A stretch of 64,000 bases of DNA from Ovis canadensis (GCF_042477335.2 NC_091255.1:21306501-21370500); one strand, 5' to 3'. Numbered from the stretch's first letter, positions 43,003 through 54,382 are shown. Numbers and translations: made by a program. Notes: generated by a model from the letters alone, not told the origin.

Positions 43003-43214
43003 AGGGGTCTTCTCTGGTAGCTCAGACATTAAAGAATCTGCCCACAATGCGGGAGACCTGGGTTTGATCCCTAGGTTGGAAAGATCCCCTAGAGAAGGAA
43101 ATGGCAACCCACTCCAGTATTCTTGCCTAGAGGATCCGATGGACAGAGAAACCTGGTGGGTTACAGTCCATGGGCTTTCAACGAGTCGGACTCGACAGAG
43201 TGACTAACTCACAA
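43003..43214 (+). mobile_element. Bov-tA SINE
   Basis: Forward copy, CTTCTCTGGTAGCTCAGAC to GACTCGACAGAGTGACTAAC, with a slightly diverged head. Confidence 0.88.
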
Positions 43215-43504
43215 AATCACCACCTGCCAGGGACAGAGGTCAGCCATGATGCTGGCCTGGCCTTCTAAGCCCTGGCAAGATGCCCCAGAAAGCAGCCTCA
43301 GTGAGGTCTCCCACACATTTGGGGGTGGGACGGTCCCTGGATGCGTGCCCTCACTGAAGCCTCGCCTGCACCCCCAGCCCCAGCCCTTCACAGGCGTGTC
43401 CTGTGTGAGTTCAAGGATGAGCACGTGTATTCTCACTGCGGCCTCTGCTGGGGGAGCTGGGAGCAGCTCTCTGGGTTCCGGGGACAGGCCAGATTTATGG
43501 TGCT

Positions 43505-43800
43505 GGGAGAAATATTTAGGCCTGAGACAGTTTGGTTGTGTTAATTATGGAAATCTAAAGATAATCTATATTTAATGCTGAATTTTGTCAAATTTGCTAA
43601 AGAATTAGGGGAGCATGTGCAAACAGTGACACTTCAATGAAGAACAAGGTGCAATTAAACTCTGAAATTTACAGTGGAATAATTGGAGAGCATGACAAAT
43701 ATAGTTATCAGCAGCAACTAATTAGGGGTCTGCTCGAGGTTTCTGGGCTTGATTAATCTCGCCTAGATGCTAATACGTTATGCTGGGCAGCTGATTCCAT
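43505..43800. promoter_or_regulatory. candidate conserved AT-rich regulatory block
   Basis: About 300 bp of AT-rich unique sequence in GC-rich surroundings, with many homeodomain-type cores (GTTAATTATG, CAATTAAAC, CTAATTAGG, TTGATTAATC) and no repeat signature. The role as a long-range element is inferred. Confidence 0.4.
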
Positions 43801-45260
43801 TTGTAGCCTCCTACTTTCCACTCTGCCTCCAGAGCATTTGTGGGCCGGGAATGTAGCCCATTGGGTCATCCTGGGTACAACTACAGCCTGGCCTGAAGGG
43901 GGCCACGGGGGTACCACACGTGCTCTGCTGAGACTGCCCTCCTCTGCCAAGGACGGCGTGAACAGCTTGAGCTGCTCAGGCATTCTTGGGTCTCACTGGG
44001 GTTGGGAAGTTCTTCTCGGTGTCTCACTCGAGCTTGTTGAGGTTGAGGGAGGGAGGTATTGGAGGCAGAGTTTTAGGGTCTGACTCAGCCTCAGTGGGTC
44101 AGATCTGTGCCCTCCAAGCTGACATAGCTCGGTCTGTCTCCTACCTCCGCTTCCCACTCCATGTCTTGTGGGAAGGGGTGCTGAACCCTCTCTCCCCACA
44201 AGATAGATTCCATGCACATTATTCCTTGGCCCGGCAACACCCCCACTCCTCCTTCCCTCCCTGGTCTTTGCTAATCTTCTTTGCGGCTGACTGTGGCCAA
44301 GCCTCAGATGGACTGATTCAAGTTTAGGCCTGAACTGGTGCTATTACTGGGCTGGTGTGTGGCCAGCACCCTGGGCATCACTGGAGGTGAACCAGAACCA
44401 TCTGCTTCCTCTCCACCTCTCGCCCTGCCTGTGTCTCCTGCCCAGATGCCCCCTCTAACCTGCTGTCCTTGTTCCCCTTCAGGGGCCCAGCCTTCCCTCA
44501 GCACTTCTCCTGTCTGCCATGTCCCCACCCCAGGGAGGTCCCCCAGGGCTGGCGGGGCGTGGACCCCAACCTGGGGACCCCCTCTGCTATCTCCTGCCTT
44601 TACTTCACATCGTCTGGCACAGGCCGGGGCCTCCGGTCTGCATCCTCAGATGAGGTTGGTGAATAAACTGGAAGTTGGATGAACTGTGATGCTCTCTGTG
44701 AACGTCTGTGATGCACTAAGAACTCAAAGCCTGATGCGTGTGAGCGTGTATCCCAGGAGGCTGGTGGAGAGACTGCAGGGGCGGGGGCCCCCAGAACGCC
44801 TCCCCTTGGGGTCTGGGCCAGAGTGGTCCTCCCGGGAGCAGGAAGTTTGCTTCCTTGAGGTCTCAGTTTCTCTTTCTGCTTGTGGTCTGAGGAGCCTTGA
44901 GGTCAGACCCTCCTGGGCTGGAATCCTGGGCCTGGGGTTCCTGGGCTGTTCCTAACCGCCTCGGGTCTTGGTTTCCTTCTTTGGAACAGAGATAATTATT
45001 TCAGGGCACTTACCCCCATGGTCACTGGGACCTGGGGTAAAGGGTGAGGACCAAGCAGACGCTCAGTAAAGGGGCTCCCTCCTGGCCCCCTTCTGATCCC
45101 CTGCCCCTTCACCTTTCGGGGGACTTACATACTCCTCAGGCAGTGTTGGGGCCCTGTCTGAGGAGGCCAGTGCGGGAACCAGCGCCTGGAGTTTCACTGT
45201 CCCCAGCGCCTGTCTTCAGGCTGGAAACCCACACAGCTTGAGGCCTGTGTGCAGTGGTTA
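43801..45260. other. unique intergenic sequence
   Basis: GC-rich unique sequence with a MIR-like relic near 44900-45070. An AATAAA at 44662-44667 could end a non-coding transcript but nothing supports an exon. Confidence 0.45.
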
Positions 45261-45265
45261 AAAAA

Positions 45266-45475
45266 GGGCTAGCTCAGATGGTAAAGTGTCTGCCTATAAT
45301 GTAGGAGACCCGGGTTCGATCCCTGGGTTAGGAAGATCCTCTGGAGAAGGAAATGGCAACCCACTCCAGGACTCTTGCCTGGAAAATCCCATGGACTGAG
45401 GAGCCTGGTAGGCTACAGTCAGTGGGGTCTCTAAGAGTCGGACACAACTGAGCGACTTCACTTCACTTCACTTCA
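45266..45475 (+). mobile_element. Bov-tA SINE with CTTCA tail repeats
   Basis: Forward copy with intact B box GGTTCGATCCCTGG, ending GAGCGACTTCACTTCACTTC. Confidence 0.9.
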
Positions 45476-45479
45476 AGGT

Positions 45480-45870
45480 CTCCTTATAAGAATTGATCCC
45501 TTCGAGTTGTGGTGCTGGAGAAGACTCTTGAGAGTCCCTTGAAATGCAAAGAGATCAAACCAGTCAATCCGAAAGGAAATCAACCCTGAATAGTCACTGG
45601 AAGGACTGAGGCTGAAGCTCCAATACTTTGGCTTCTTGATGCAAAGAGCTAACTCATTGGAGAAGACCCTGATGATGGGGAAGACTGAAGGCAAAAAGAG
45701 AAGGGGGCAGCAGAGGATGAGATGGTCAGATAGCATCACTGACTCATTGGACATGAATCTGAGCACACTCCAGGAGATGGTAAAGGACAGGGGAACCTGG
45801 GGTGCTGCAGTTCACGAGGTTGCAAAGAATTGGGCACAACTTAGCGACTAAACAATAACAACAAAAGGTC
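45480..45870 (+). mobile_element. Bov-B LINE 3'-end fragment
   Basis: Starts at the GTGGTGCTGGAGAAGACTCT region and runs to GGGCACAACTTAGCGACTAA. Confidence 0.88.
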
Positions 45871-45924
45871 TCCAGTCAGGCCATGAGCTGTTGCTTTTGT
45901 TAATGGAAGGAGGTGGCGCCCATA

Positions 45925-46142
45925 AAAATTGTTTATTTATGGCTGCCCTGGGCTTTCTCTAGTTGGGACAAGCAGGGGCTACTCTCATTGTAGTTCATGG
46001 GCTTCTCATTGCGGTGGCTTCTTTTGTGGAGCATGGGCTTAGCTGCTCCATGGCACGTGGAATCTTCCTGGACCAGGATCAAACCCATGTCCCCTGCACT
46101 GGCAGGTGGATTCTTAACCACGGGATCACCAGGGAAGTCCTC
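45925..46142 (-). mobile_element. CHR-2-type SINE
   Basis: Reverse copy, TTTATTTATGGCTGCCCTGG to GGGATCACCAGGGAAGTCCT. Confidence 0.83.
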
Positions 46143-46224
46143 CGATAGCCTTTTTGTCTCCACTCCCTCTCCAAAGGGTAATCCTAAAATGCAAATCAGA
46201 TCTTTCCTGTCCCAGCTCAGAAAA

Positions 46225-46588
46225 CTTCAATGGTTCCTGTTGCCTCCAAGATAAAGTGCAGGTTTCTTAGCCTCAGGGTCACAGCTATCCACAATCTGCC
46301 CCAGTCTGGCTCCTACATCCTCCTGGGTCCCTTGAAGTTCCTTCACTCTGCCCTCGATCCCTACTCAAACCCTCTTCCCCCCAAACCCCTGCGGCATCTG
46401 ACACTTTGAAGACTTTTATTGTGGGTAGTTTCCACTGCCGGAAATGTCTTCCCTCCTGCTCTCATCCCCATGTCCACCTTCTAGGAGACGCGGCTCAAGC
46501 CTCACTGCCCCTCTTCCCACAAAGCCTGCCGAGATGCTCCCTTGGAACTGTCAGCCCCTCCACCACCCCATCTGAATTCCTTCTGGTT
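46225..46588 (+). repeat. L2 LINE relic
   Basis: Landmarks GAAAACTTCAATGGTTCCTG, CCAAGATAAAGTGCAGG and CTTCCCTCCTGCTCTCATCC follow the L2 order. Confidence 0.65.
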
Positions 46589-46807
46589 GCGGTTGTCCCT
46601 TGGTGGTTCAGACAGTAAAGAATCTGTCTGTAATGCAGGAGACCTGGATGTGATCCCTAGGTCGGGAAGATCCCCTGGAGAAGGGAATGGCTACTCCCTC
46701 CAGTATTCTCTCCTGGAAAGTTCCACAGATGGAGGAGCCTGGCAGCCTGTAGTCCATGGGGTGTCAAAGAGTCTGGACACGACTGGGTGTCTAACACTTC
46801 CACTTTC
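46589..46807 (+). mobile_element. Bov-tA SINE
   Basis: Forward copy, GTCCCTTGGTGGTTCAGAC to GGACACGACTGGGTGTCTAA. Confidence 0.87.
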
Positions 46808-46852
46808 TTGTACCTGTGGCACGCTTCTCTACCAGGGCACGGTAGATGCCAT

Positions 46853-47605
46853 GTGGTTCTTGTTCAGTTGCTCAGTCATGTCTGACTCTTTGCAACCCCA
46901 TGGACTGCAGCACGCCAGGCTTCCCTGTCCTTCAGCATCTCCCGGAGCTTGCTCAAATTCATGTCATTGAGTCGGTGATGCCATCCAACCATCTCATCCC
47001 CTTCTCCTCCTGCCTTCAATCTTTCCCAGCAGCAGAATCTCTTCCAGTGAGTTGACTCTTTGCCTCAGGTGGCCAAAATATTGGAGCTTCAGCTTCGGCA
47101 TCAGTCCTCCCACTGACTATTCAGGAGTGATTTCCTTTAGGATTGACCGGTTGGATCTCCTTGCAGTTCAAGGGACTCTCAGGAGTCTTCTCTAACACCA
47201 CAGTTCAAAAGCATCAATTCTTCACTGCTCAGCCTTCTTTATGGTCCAACTCTCACATCTGTACGTGACTTCTGGAAAAAACGTGGCTTTGACTATATGG
47301 ACCTTTGTTGGCAAAGTGATGTCTCTGATTTTTAATACACTGTCTAGGTTTGTTATAGCTTTTCTTCCCAGGAGTAAGTGTCTTTTAATTTCATGGCTGC
47401 AGTCACCAATTGCAGTGATTTTGGAGCCTGAGAAAATAAAATCTGTCACTGTTTCCATTGTTTCCCCATCTATTTGCCATGAACTGGTGAGACCACATGC
47501 CATGATCTTCGTTTTTTGAATGTTGAGTTTTAACCCAGCTTTTTCACCCTCTTCTTTCACTTTCATCAAGAGGCACTTTAGTTCCTCTTCGCTTTTTGGT
47601 CACAA
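46853..47605 (-). mobile_element. Bov-B LINE 3' fragment, antisense
   Basis: Begins with the reverse 3' terminus (GTTCAGTTGCTCAGTCATG) and extends into the reverse-transcriptase 3' region, which still reads for 115 codons on the minus strand (47222-47569). Confidence 0.9.
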
Positions 47606-47882
47606 GCCAAGGGGACCCGCCACAGCCTGGCTGTACCTGGCCTTGGACCTGCCTCTGCTGTGGTGTCTCCTGGACTTCAGGGCTGGAGGATTTGGGGTCA
47701 GGGTGCATCACCTGACCATTTCACAGACCACTGTGGCTCGGAGGGGTTAGTGACCTGTCCACAGACACACAGAACTTGGAGATTTTGGGGCCAGAAGCCT
47801 GAAGCACCACTCACAGTTGGTGTTGACTCTTCTCTGCAGAGTTAACACTCCTAGAGATTTGGATGAAAATAAGCTAGGTGTC

Positions 47883-48080
47883 AATCAGCAGCTCAGTGGT
47901 AAAGAATCTGCCGGCTAAGCAGGAGACTTGGATTTGATCCCTGGGTTGGGAAGATCCCCTGAAGAAGGAAATGGCAACCCCTGTATTCTTGCCTGGAGAA
48001 CCCCATGGACAGGAGCCTGGTGGGCTACCGTCCATGGGGTTGCACTGAGTCGCTCACCTGACTTAATGACGAAACAACAA
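47883..48080 (+). mobile_element. Bov-tA SINE
   Basis: Forward copy, CAGCTCAGTGGTAAAGAATC to CACCTGACTTAATGACGAAA, with an internal deletion at the Bov-A core (ATGGCAACCCCTGTATTC). Confidence 0.85.
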
Positions 48081-48784
48081 GAGCCCCAGAACTAGAGTCT
48101 TACATTTGTGTACATTGGGGCAAGTTTACCTGGGTCCCTAGGATAGGCCTTTACTGGCCCATTTTACAGATGGAGAAACATGTCTTGGTCATTGCTGGAA
48201 CTTGCAGAGTCTGACAAGTCATAGACACAGAATGCGCTGGGTAAACCGAGGCTCAGAGCACATTTGCTGTGGGTAATGTGACCTGCGAGGAGGGGATTGG
48301 GACCCAAACCCAGGCCTCTCTGATTTTACGTTAGCAACTTTTCCTCCACACCAGTTTCGTGGCGATTCAAGACCCTGGTCCAGTCCTTCCCTGTCAATCT
48401 CACAGCCCCTGGCGCTGAGGCAACTGTGAGCAGGGCGTCACGCTTCAGCCCCGAAACCTCCAAGTCCTGTGTGTCTGTGGACAGGTCACTAACCCCTCTG
48501 AGCCACAGTGGTCTGTGAAACGGTCAGGAGATGCTCAGTCACTTCGTGGCAGGGTTATTATGGGGTAAAAAGGGATGATGGATGCCAAGGTCCCTCTCCC
48601 CTAAGATGGGCCCCCTGTGAACCTGGGCTGGGGTGTCTCCCAAGGACTCTTGGTCTGCCAGTTGGGGCGTGGAGGGGGAACTCAGACACTGGCCGGTGTA
48701 GTTCAGCCCTTCTCCGGGGGAGGAGAAGAGAGGCCTGGGGGGCTCGTTCCTCAGGAGCCTCCAGCCCTTGCTGCTGCTGGAAGT
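48081..48784. other. unique intergenic sequence with MIR scrap
   Basis: A MIR-like relic lies at about 48150-48310 (CCCATTTTACAGATGGAGAA). The rest is unique with no supported gene. Confidence 0.45.
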
Positions 48785-48795
48785 GAACAGGTTCT

Positions 48796-48809
48796 GTTGC
48801 CATGGCAAC
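48796..48809. promoter_or_regulatory. perfect RFX X-box palindrome
   Basis: GTTGCCATGGCAAC is a perfect 14-bp palindrome identical to the RFX dimer consensus. It is followed within 80 bp by GGATGATTACC, ATAATTGTG and GTTAATAAAG homeodomain-like cores in unique sequence. Confidence 0.65.
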
Positions 48810-48885
48810 TTGGGCCAGCCGCTGACCTCACTTAGGATGATTACCTTTTGGCAAATAAAATAATTGTGTTAATAAAGAGGCTGTT

Positions 48886-49150
48886 CACCCCCTCCTCCCT
48901 CACTGCACTGGCCCATTCCCCATCCCCAGCCCAGGAGAAAGAGAGCCCCCCCCCTCACCACCCAGTTGCTCCTGGTCTGTGGGATGTCTTCTCTGTAGAT
49001 CAGCTGTTGACTGAGACCCTGACTGGGCTTTCATTTTTGCCTGTTTCAAGCATTTCTCACTCGGGCCTGACTTGCCCTCGGCCTCCTTGCCCGGATGTCT
49101 CTGGTGCACAGAGATGACACTCTTTCTGTTTTCCTTTGATGTAGCCTTTT
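48886..49150. other. unique intergenic sequence
   Basis: C-rich unique sequence downstream of the X-box. No gene or repeat is recognised. Confidence 0.45.
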
Positions 49151-49151
49151 A

Positions 49152-49376
49152 AAAAAAAATTCAATTAATTATTTTATTTTTGGCTGGGTCAGGTTGCAGC
49201 GCATGGGACCTTGTATTGTGGCAAGCAGGCTCTAGAACGCACTGGTTCAGTAGCTGTGGCTCGAAGTCTCAGTTGCCCTGCGGTACGTAGGCTCTTAGTT
49301 CCCTGACCGGGGATTGAATGTGTATCCCCTGCATTGGAAAGCGGATTCTCAACCACTGGACCTCCAGGGAAGCCCC
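49152..49376 (-). mobile_element. CHR-2-type SINE
   Basis: Reverse copy, TTATTTTATTTTTGGCTGGG to CACTGGACCTCCAGGGAAGC. Confidence 0.83.
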
Positions 49377-49904
49377 TCTGTTGACATTGCTTTGAACCCA
49401 ACGGGGCCTCCCAGCGATCAGCATGATGCATTCTACCTGTTATTCTACTTGCTGGGTGTTACACCCTTTACCAGGGCCTTCAAATACGTCTTCTCCATGT
49501 CTTAACACACTGTGCAAGTCAGGAGCTTCAACACCACTTCAGAGTGGGGAGAAGCCTGAGGCTCTGGGACAGGGCGTGTTTGTTTGGACACGACTAGAAA
49601 GCTGGATTGGTTTCACCTCTGTACTGAAGAACAGGCTCTTCCCACAGGTGTGGCCGTTTGGCCTGAGAACATTCTGTCGAGCGGCTGGTTAATATACACT
49701 CACTGTTGGCTTGGCACCGGGATGGGTAAATGGACATGTCCACAGAAAATAGAGGCAACGTGCCTGTGACATGTGCTCCGAGACGAGAAAACGGCGGAGA
49801 CCCGGCTTGAGGTGCTGTGGAGTCCCCGCGGGAGATGAGGAAGACGAGTCTGGCTGTTACAGAGACTCGGGTGAGTGGCTGGCACCGCTGAAGGCCACGT
49901 TTGT

Positions 49905-50185
49905 TATCTCATACGATGCTCATTACAACCCCATCTCACAGGTGGGAAAAGTGAGGCTCAGAGAGCCTAGGTGAGTTTTTCTTTCTTTAAAAAATTTTTT
50001 ATTGGAGTATAGTTGCCTTACAATGTTGTAATAGTTTCTGCTGTACGGCAGAGTGAATCAGCTGTGTGTACACAAATATCCCCTCTTTTTTGGATTTCCT
50101 TCCTGATTAGGCCACCCCCACGGCATTATTAAGTGAATTTTTCAAGGTCACACAGTTGGTACGGAGCAAGGCTTCAAACCTGGAC
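49905..50185. repeat. MIR relic split by L1
   Basis: MIR parts lie at 49905-49975 (CATCTCACAGGTGGGAAAAG) and 50128-50185 (TTTTTCAAGGTCACACAGTT), separated by an L1 3' fragment. Confidence 0.7.
49985..50127 (-). mobile_element. L1 3' fragment inserted in MIR
   Basis: TTTATTGGAGTATAGTTGCC and CTGCTGTACGGCAGAGTGAA are antisense L1 3'-end landmarks. AGGTGAGTTTTTC on the left and AAGTGAATTTTTC on the right look like a diverged target duplication. Confidence 0.7.
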
Positions 50186-50311
50186 TTGGCCTGACCTCTG
50201 TGCCCCTGCTGTGTGCTCATTTGACTGTGTTTGGAGGCGGGGGTGGGATGGAGCACAGGCCCCACACTGTTCACTGTTTGAGGCTCTTGTGCAACATCAG
50301 GACTTGAAGGG

Positions 50312-50418
50312 GATGGCAAGTCACTCCACCGTTCTTGCCTGGAAAAACCCATGGACAGAGGAGTCTGGTGGGCCTCAGTCCATGGGGTCACCAAGAGGAC
50401 ACGACTGAGCACACACAA
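50312..50418 (+). mobile_element. Bov-A fragment
   Basis: The SINE body only (CAAGTCACTCCACCGTTCTT to GGACACGACTGAGCACACA); no tRNA-like head. Confidence 0.8.
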
Positions 50419-50715
50419 AGAGGGTTTATCAAAATTGTGGCTAATTTGGGAAATTTGCTTTTCACCAAAGGACACAAAACAATGCAATTTGATTAAACTA
50501 CTGGAAAGCTCACTTTAAGCCTTACAGGCAGTATGAAGCCAGGGCTTTGCGGGCAGTGCTGTCCCATGATGGGGCACTGCCCTCACTAGGTGCCAGGATC
50601 TCTGTGACTGGAGGAATAGTTTCACAGCGCAGAACGTCAGCAGGTAGGATTTGAGGCTCTTTGCAAGTGAGTCCCAGCCAGGACAGAGACTCTTCCTGGT
50701 GTTTGACCCGCCCTA

Positions 50716-50995
50716 GAGGAGAAGTGATGGCACCCCACTCCAGTACTCTTGACTGGAAAATCCCATGGACAGAGGAGCCTGGTGGGCTGCAGTCCATGGG
50801 GTCGCTAAGAGTCGGACACGACTGAGTGACTTCACTTTCACTTTTCACTTTCATGCATTGGAGAAGGAAATGGCAACCCACTCCAGTGTTCTTGCCTGGA
50901 GAATCCCAGGGACTGGGGAGCCTGGGGGGTTGCCATCTATGGGGTTGCACAGAGTCGGACATGACTGAAGCGACTTAGCAGCAGCAGCAGCAGCA
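50716..50995 (+). mobile_element. Bov-A2 dimeric SINE with CAG-rich tail
   Basis: Two Bov-A monomers in tandem (about 50716-50855 and 50856-50975), each with GGCA(A/C)CCCACTCCAGT and a TCGGACA core, no tRNA head, and an (AGC)n tail of six to seven units. Confidence 0.92.
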
Positions 50996-50999
50996 GAGA

Positions 51000-51350
51000 A
51001 TGAACCCGGCAAGTCCTGGGCAGGGTCCGGGGCGCCCACCAGGCACACTAGGTGGCGCTCTGACATCGGTCAATCCCTGGAGCGCCTGGAGGGGCCTGGC
51101 CAGAGGGCACGGCAGGGGCGACTTGGAGGGGAAGGGGGTCTGGCTGGACCTGACGCCCGGCTGGGGCTAGGTGACAGGCACTGGAGAGGTCCCAGCCAGG
51201 CTGGGGGTCAGGAGTGTTGTTCCTCCCACTCTGGTCTCCTGGTCATCCTCGGGGCTACAGGCAGTGGGGACTGGAAGGGTGGCAGTAGGAAGCACAGAGA
51301 GACGTGTGCTGTGTGGGGGTGAAGGTCAGGTGGGGGCCCTGAGCCAGGTG
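51000..51350. other. unique GC-rich intergenic sequence
   Basis: No gene or repeat recognised. Confidence 0.5.
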
Positions 51351-51352
51351 TC

Positions 51353-51685
51353 CTGTTGTTCAGTCGCTAAGTCGCGTCCGACCCTTTGCGACTCTGTGGA
51401 CTACAGCACACCAGGCTTTCCCGTCCTTCACCATCTCCTGGAGTTTGCTCAAACTCACGTCTAGAGATTCAGCGATGCCATCCAACCATCTCATCCTCAG
51501 TGCCCCCCTTCTCCCCCTGCCTTCAATCTTTCCCAGCATTAGAGTCTTTTCCAATGAGTCAGCTCTTCTCATCAGGTGGCCTCAGTCCTTCCGATGAATA
51601 TTCAGGGTTGATTTCCTTTAGGATTGACTGGTTGGGATCTCCTTGCAGTCCAAGGGACCCTCAAGAGTCTCCTCCAGTCCTGTCA
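51353..51685 (-). mobile_element. Bov-B LINE 3'-end fragment, antisense
   Basis: Begins GTTCAGTCGCTAAGTCGCG and extends to GACCCTCAAGAGTCTCCTCC. Confidence 0.9.
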
Positions 51686-51816
51686 TTGATCACTAAAGCC
51701 CAGGGTTCTAAACCTAGGACCCACCTCATTTGCTCTTGGACCCCAGGACAGGTAAGAGGTGGAGGGTGGGGGGGAGAAATGTGTAAGGCATCCAGCCTCT
51801 ATCAAAGGAAGCCTTG

Positions 51817-52107
51817 GGGACGTCCCTGGTGGTCCCATGGTTAAGAATCTGCCTGCCAATGCAGGGGACATGGGTTCGATCCCTGGTCCAGAAGATTCTA
51901 CTTGCCATAGGACAAAGAGGCCCACGTGCCCCAACTACTGAGCCCACACTCTAGAGCCTGTTCTCGGCAACCAGAGAAGCTACTGTAATGAGAAGCCTGT
52001 GAACTACAGCTAGAGCATAGTCCCTGCTCAAGGCTGCTAGAGAAAGCCTGCACACAGCAATGAAGACCCAGCGTAGCCAAAAATAAATAAATACAAATCT
52101 TTAAAAA
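51817..52107 (+). mobile_element. CHR-2-type SINE, full length
   Basis: Forward copy with intact B box GGTTCGATCCCTGG, body CCCAACTACTGAGCCCACAC and tail GCCAAAAATAAATAAATAC. Confidence 0.9.
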
Positions 52108-52223
52108 AGGAAGGCTTGGGAAATGTTGGTGAGAGAACAGCTTTGTTCTCAGAACAAGATGCAGGCACAGGCCCCCAAAGCCTTGCATTTGTCTCTAGTT
52201 TAGCCGTGTCCCAACCATGTGAC

Positions 52224-52449
52224 TGGGGCTCCCCTGGTGGCTCAGATGGTAAAGAATCTGCCTGCAGTGTGGGATACTCAGGTTCAGTCCCTGGGTTGGG
52301 AAGATCCCCTGGAGAAGGAGATGGAGATGGCTACCCACTCCAGTGTTCTTGCCTGGAAAGTACCATGGACAGAGGAGCCTGGGTGCTGGAGTTCATGGGG
52401 TTGCAAAGAGTCGGACCTAACTGAGCAACTAACACACACACACACACAG
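52224..52449 (+). mobile_element. Bov-tA SINE with target-site duplication
   Basis: Forward copy ending in a (CA)n tail. CCATGTGAC is duplicated at 52215-52223 and 52450-52458. Confidence 0.9.
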
Positions 52450-52458
52450 CCATGTGAC

Positions 52459-53339
52459 GAGGGGCAGGCCACCGAGACCCGTGCTTGACTCTTTGTGATA
52501 TGCAAATAATTCTCAGAGTTGCTGGCAAGTTTAAACAAGGGTGTGCCTAGAGAAGCACTCAGTGTGCCCGACTGAAGCACCTCTCTTGGCTGGTGGTTGG
52601 CAGGAGTGGCATCTTCACCCATTCTTTGCCTGCAGGCCAGTGAACTCTCAGTGATGTTGGTTGATTAACGCCTGGGGTTGGGGCAGCTGGAGTTGGCAGT
52701 GTTCCAAAGGGACCTTCAAACCTCAGCCTGTGGGGGATCTTCCCTGAGAGACTCCTGCCCTCAGATATTAGCATCTTCCCTGTTTAGGAATGCACGCTCT
52801 GGAGGTGGGGCTGACCAGTCCTCATACCTGTCCTGGTCTCTCCCCTTGCAGGTCCCTCACTGCGTGTCTGCGGTTCTGTGGGGCTCGAGAGAGAAAGAGG
52901 ATCCCAGCACCCCCTGGGGTGGAAAGAGGTTGAGGGCCTCTTTTCCAGCAGCCTGCTTGCCTACAGCTCTGGTACAGGTGGGGAAACTGAGGCAAGGGGT
53001 GTCATTGCATCAAACCACAAATCCCTGAAAGCTGGTAGGTGCAGGGGGGGGGAGGTGGCAGATTGTCTTTCCAGCCTCCTTAGGGGGCCTGGGGGTTCCA
53101 TGACCCTGAACTCCTGGAGGCGATATGTCAAATGTCTGGCTGGAGCCGTGTAAGGAGTCAGGAGAGGGAAGGACGAGAACGGTCCTGAAGGAGAAGCAAG
53201 ATCAAGCAAGTGGGGGACAACTCAGTGGACAAATGTGCTGCAGACGTTCAGTGAGCCCCTTAGCGGGTCACACACTGTCACACGTGCCGGGGACTCAGGG
53301 GACCCACTCTGGGGAGGGTCCACGGGGCCCGGCGGTTTG
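52459..53339. other. unique intergenic sequence
   Basis: GC-rich unique sequence; no gene supported. Confidence 0.5.
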
Positions 53340-53495
53340 AGGCTTGGCTCCAAGTGGCTTCCCCAAATCACCTAACAACTCTAAGTGTGTGTCTCATCAT
53401 CTGTGAAATGGGGAGATGGGGATGATAACGTCTCCCCACCATGGGGCTGATTGAATGTCATATGCATGGAAAGCGCTCAGTGCTGCTCCAGGCAC
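53340..53495. repeat. MIR relic
   Basis: CTCATCATCTGTGAAATGGG and GCATGGAAAGCGCTCAGTGC are MIR landmarks in the expected order. Confidence 0.65.
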
Positions 53496-53519
53496 TGAAT
53501 GGCTGTGGGGTTATCAGTA

Positions 53520-53680
53520 ACGTGGTCACTAGCTCTGGACAGTGTGACCTTGATTCAGTTGCTTACCTTCCTTGAATCTCAGGTTCCTCATCTAAGAAAT
53601 GGGTTCAAGACATCTGCCCTGCCCACCTCCCAGGACCCTGTTCTGAGGTTTAAACCAATTAAGATAATGCATGGGGAAGG
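53520..53680. repeat. MIR relic
   Basis: CAGTTGCTTACCTTCCTTGA and CTCATCTAAGAAATGGGTTC with AATTAAGATAATGCATGGG fit MIR. Confidence 0.65.
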
Positions 53681-53692
53681 GTCAGTTTAAAT

Positions 53693-53714
53693 TGTGTGTG
53701 TGTGTGTGTGTGTA
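53693..53714. repeat. TG microsatellite
   Basis: About ten uninterrupted TG units. Confidence 0.95.
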
Positions 53715-53919
53715 ACAGAGATGCCAGCGTTTGTGCTCCATCCATCCTGCAGGCTACCTGAGTTCAGGCAAGCCGTCAGATGGCTGTGTGGTGCCTGGCA
53801 ATTCATGACAGCATGTCTATTCCAGAGCCTTGGGGCTGGGACTGAAATGCAGGCCGAAATGTGAAGATAAGGGCCCAGGGGAGAATTGTAGCATTTCTCC
53901 AAAGGCCTAGGAAGTCAAG

Positions 53920-54140
53920 GGCTTTCCAGGTGGCACAGTGGTAAAGAATCCACCTGCCAATGCAGGAGATACAAGAGACATGGGTTCGATCCCTGGGTTG
54001 GGAAGATCCTCTGGAGGAGGAAATGGCAACCCACTCCAGTATTCTTGCCTGGAGAATTCCATGGACAGAGGAGCCTGGTGGGTCCCAGTCCGTGGGGTTG
54101 CAGAGAATCGGACATGACTGAGCAACTGAGTGCACACGCA
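53920..54140 (+). mobile_element. Bov-tA SINE with perfect target-site duplication
   Basis: Forward copy with intact B box. GGAAGTCAAG occurs exactly at 53910-53919 and 54141-54150. Confidence 0.93.
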
Positions 54141-54382
54141 GGAAGTCAAGAGAGAAATTTCAGAGACTGAGTTGGGATCAACCCCTCTCGCCATCCCAGC
54201 TCAGGATGAAGCGCTGGCGGGGAAGCCTGCTGAGGTCAGGGGGTCCTTTCTCCCCTCTGTGAGCGTCTCTTTCTGCATGAGCCTCCCTCTCCCCCAGCAG
54301 CCTCTCCCTCCAGGCTAATTCCTGCTGCTAAGATGTGGACTGACCCAGGAATAAGTAATACAGTGGGACTCTATCCCAGAAG

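Noticed and set aside
47222-47569. Minus-strand 115-codon frame similar to the Bov-B RT C-terminus
   Set aside because: It belongs to a decayed antisense Bov-B fragment, not to a gene.
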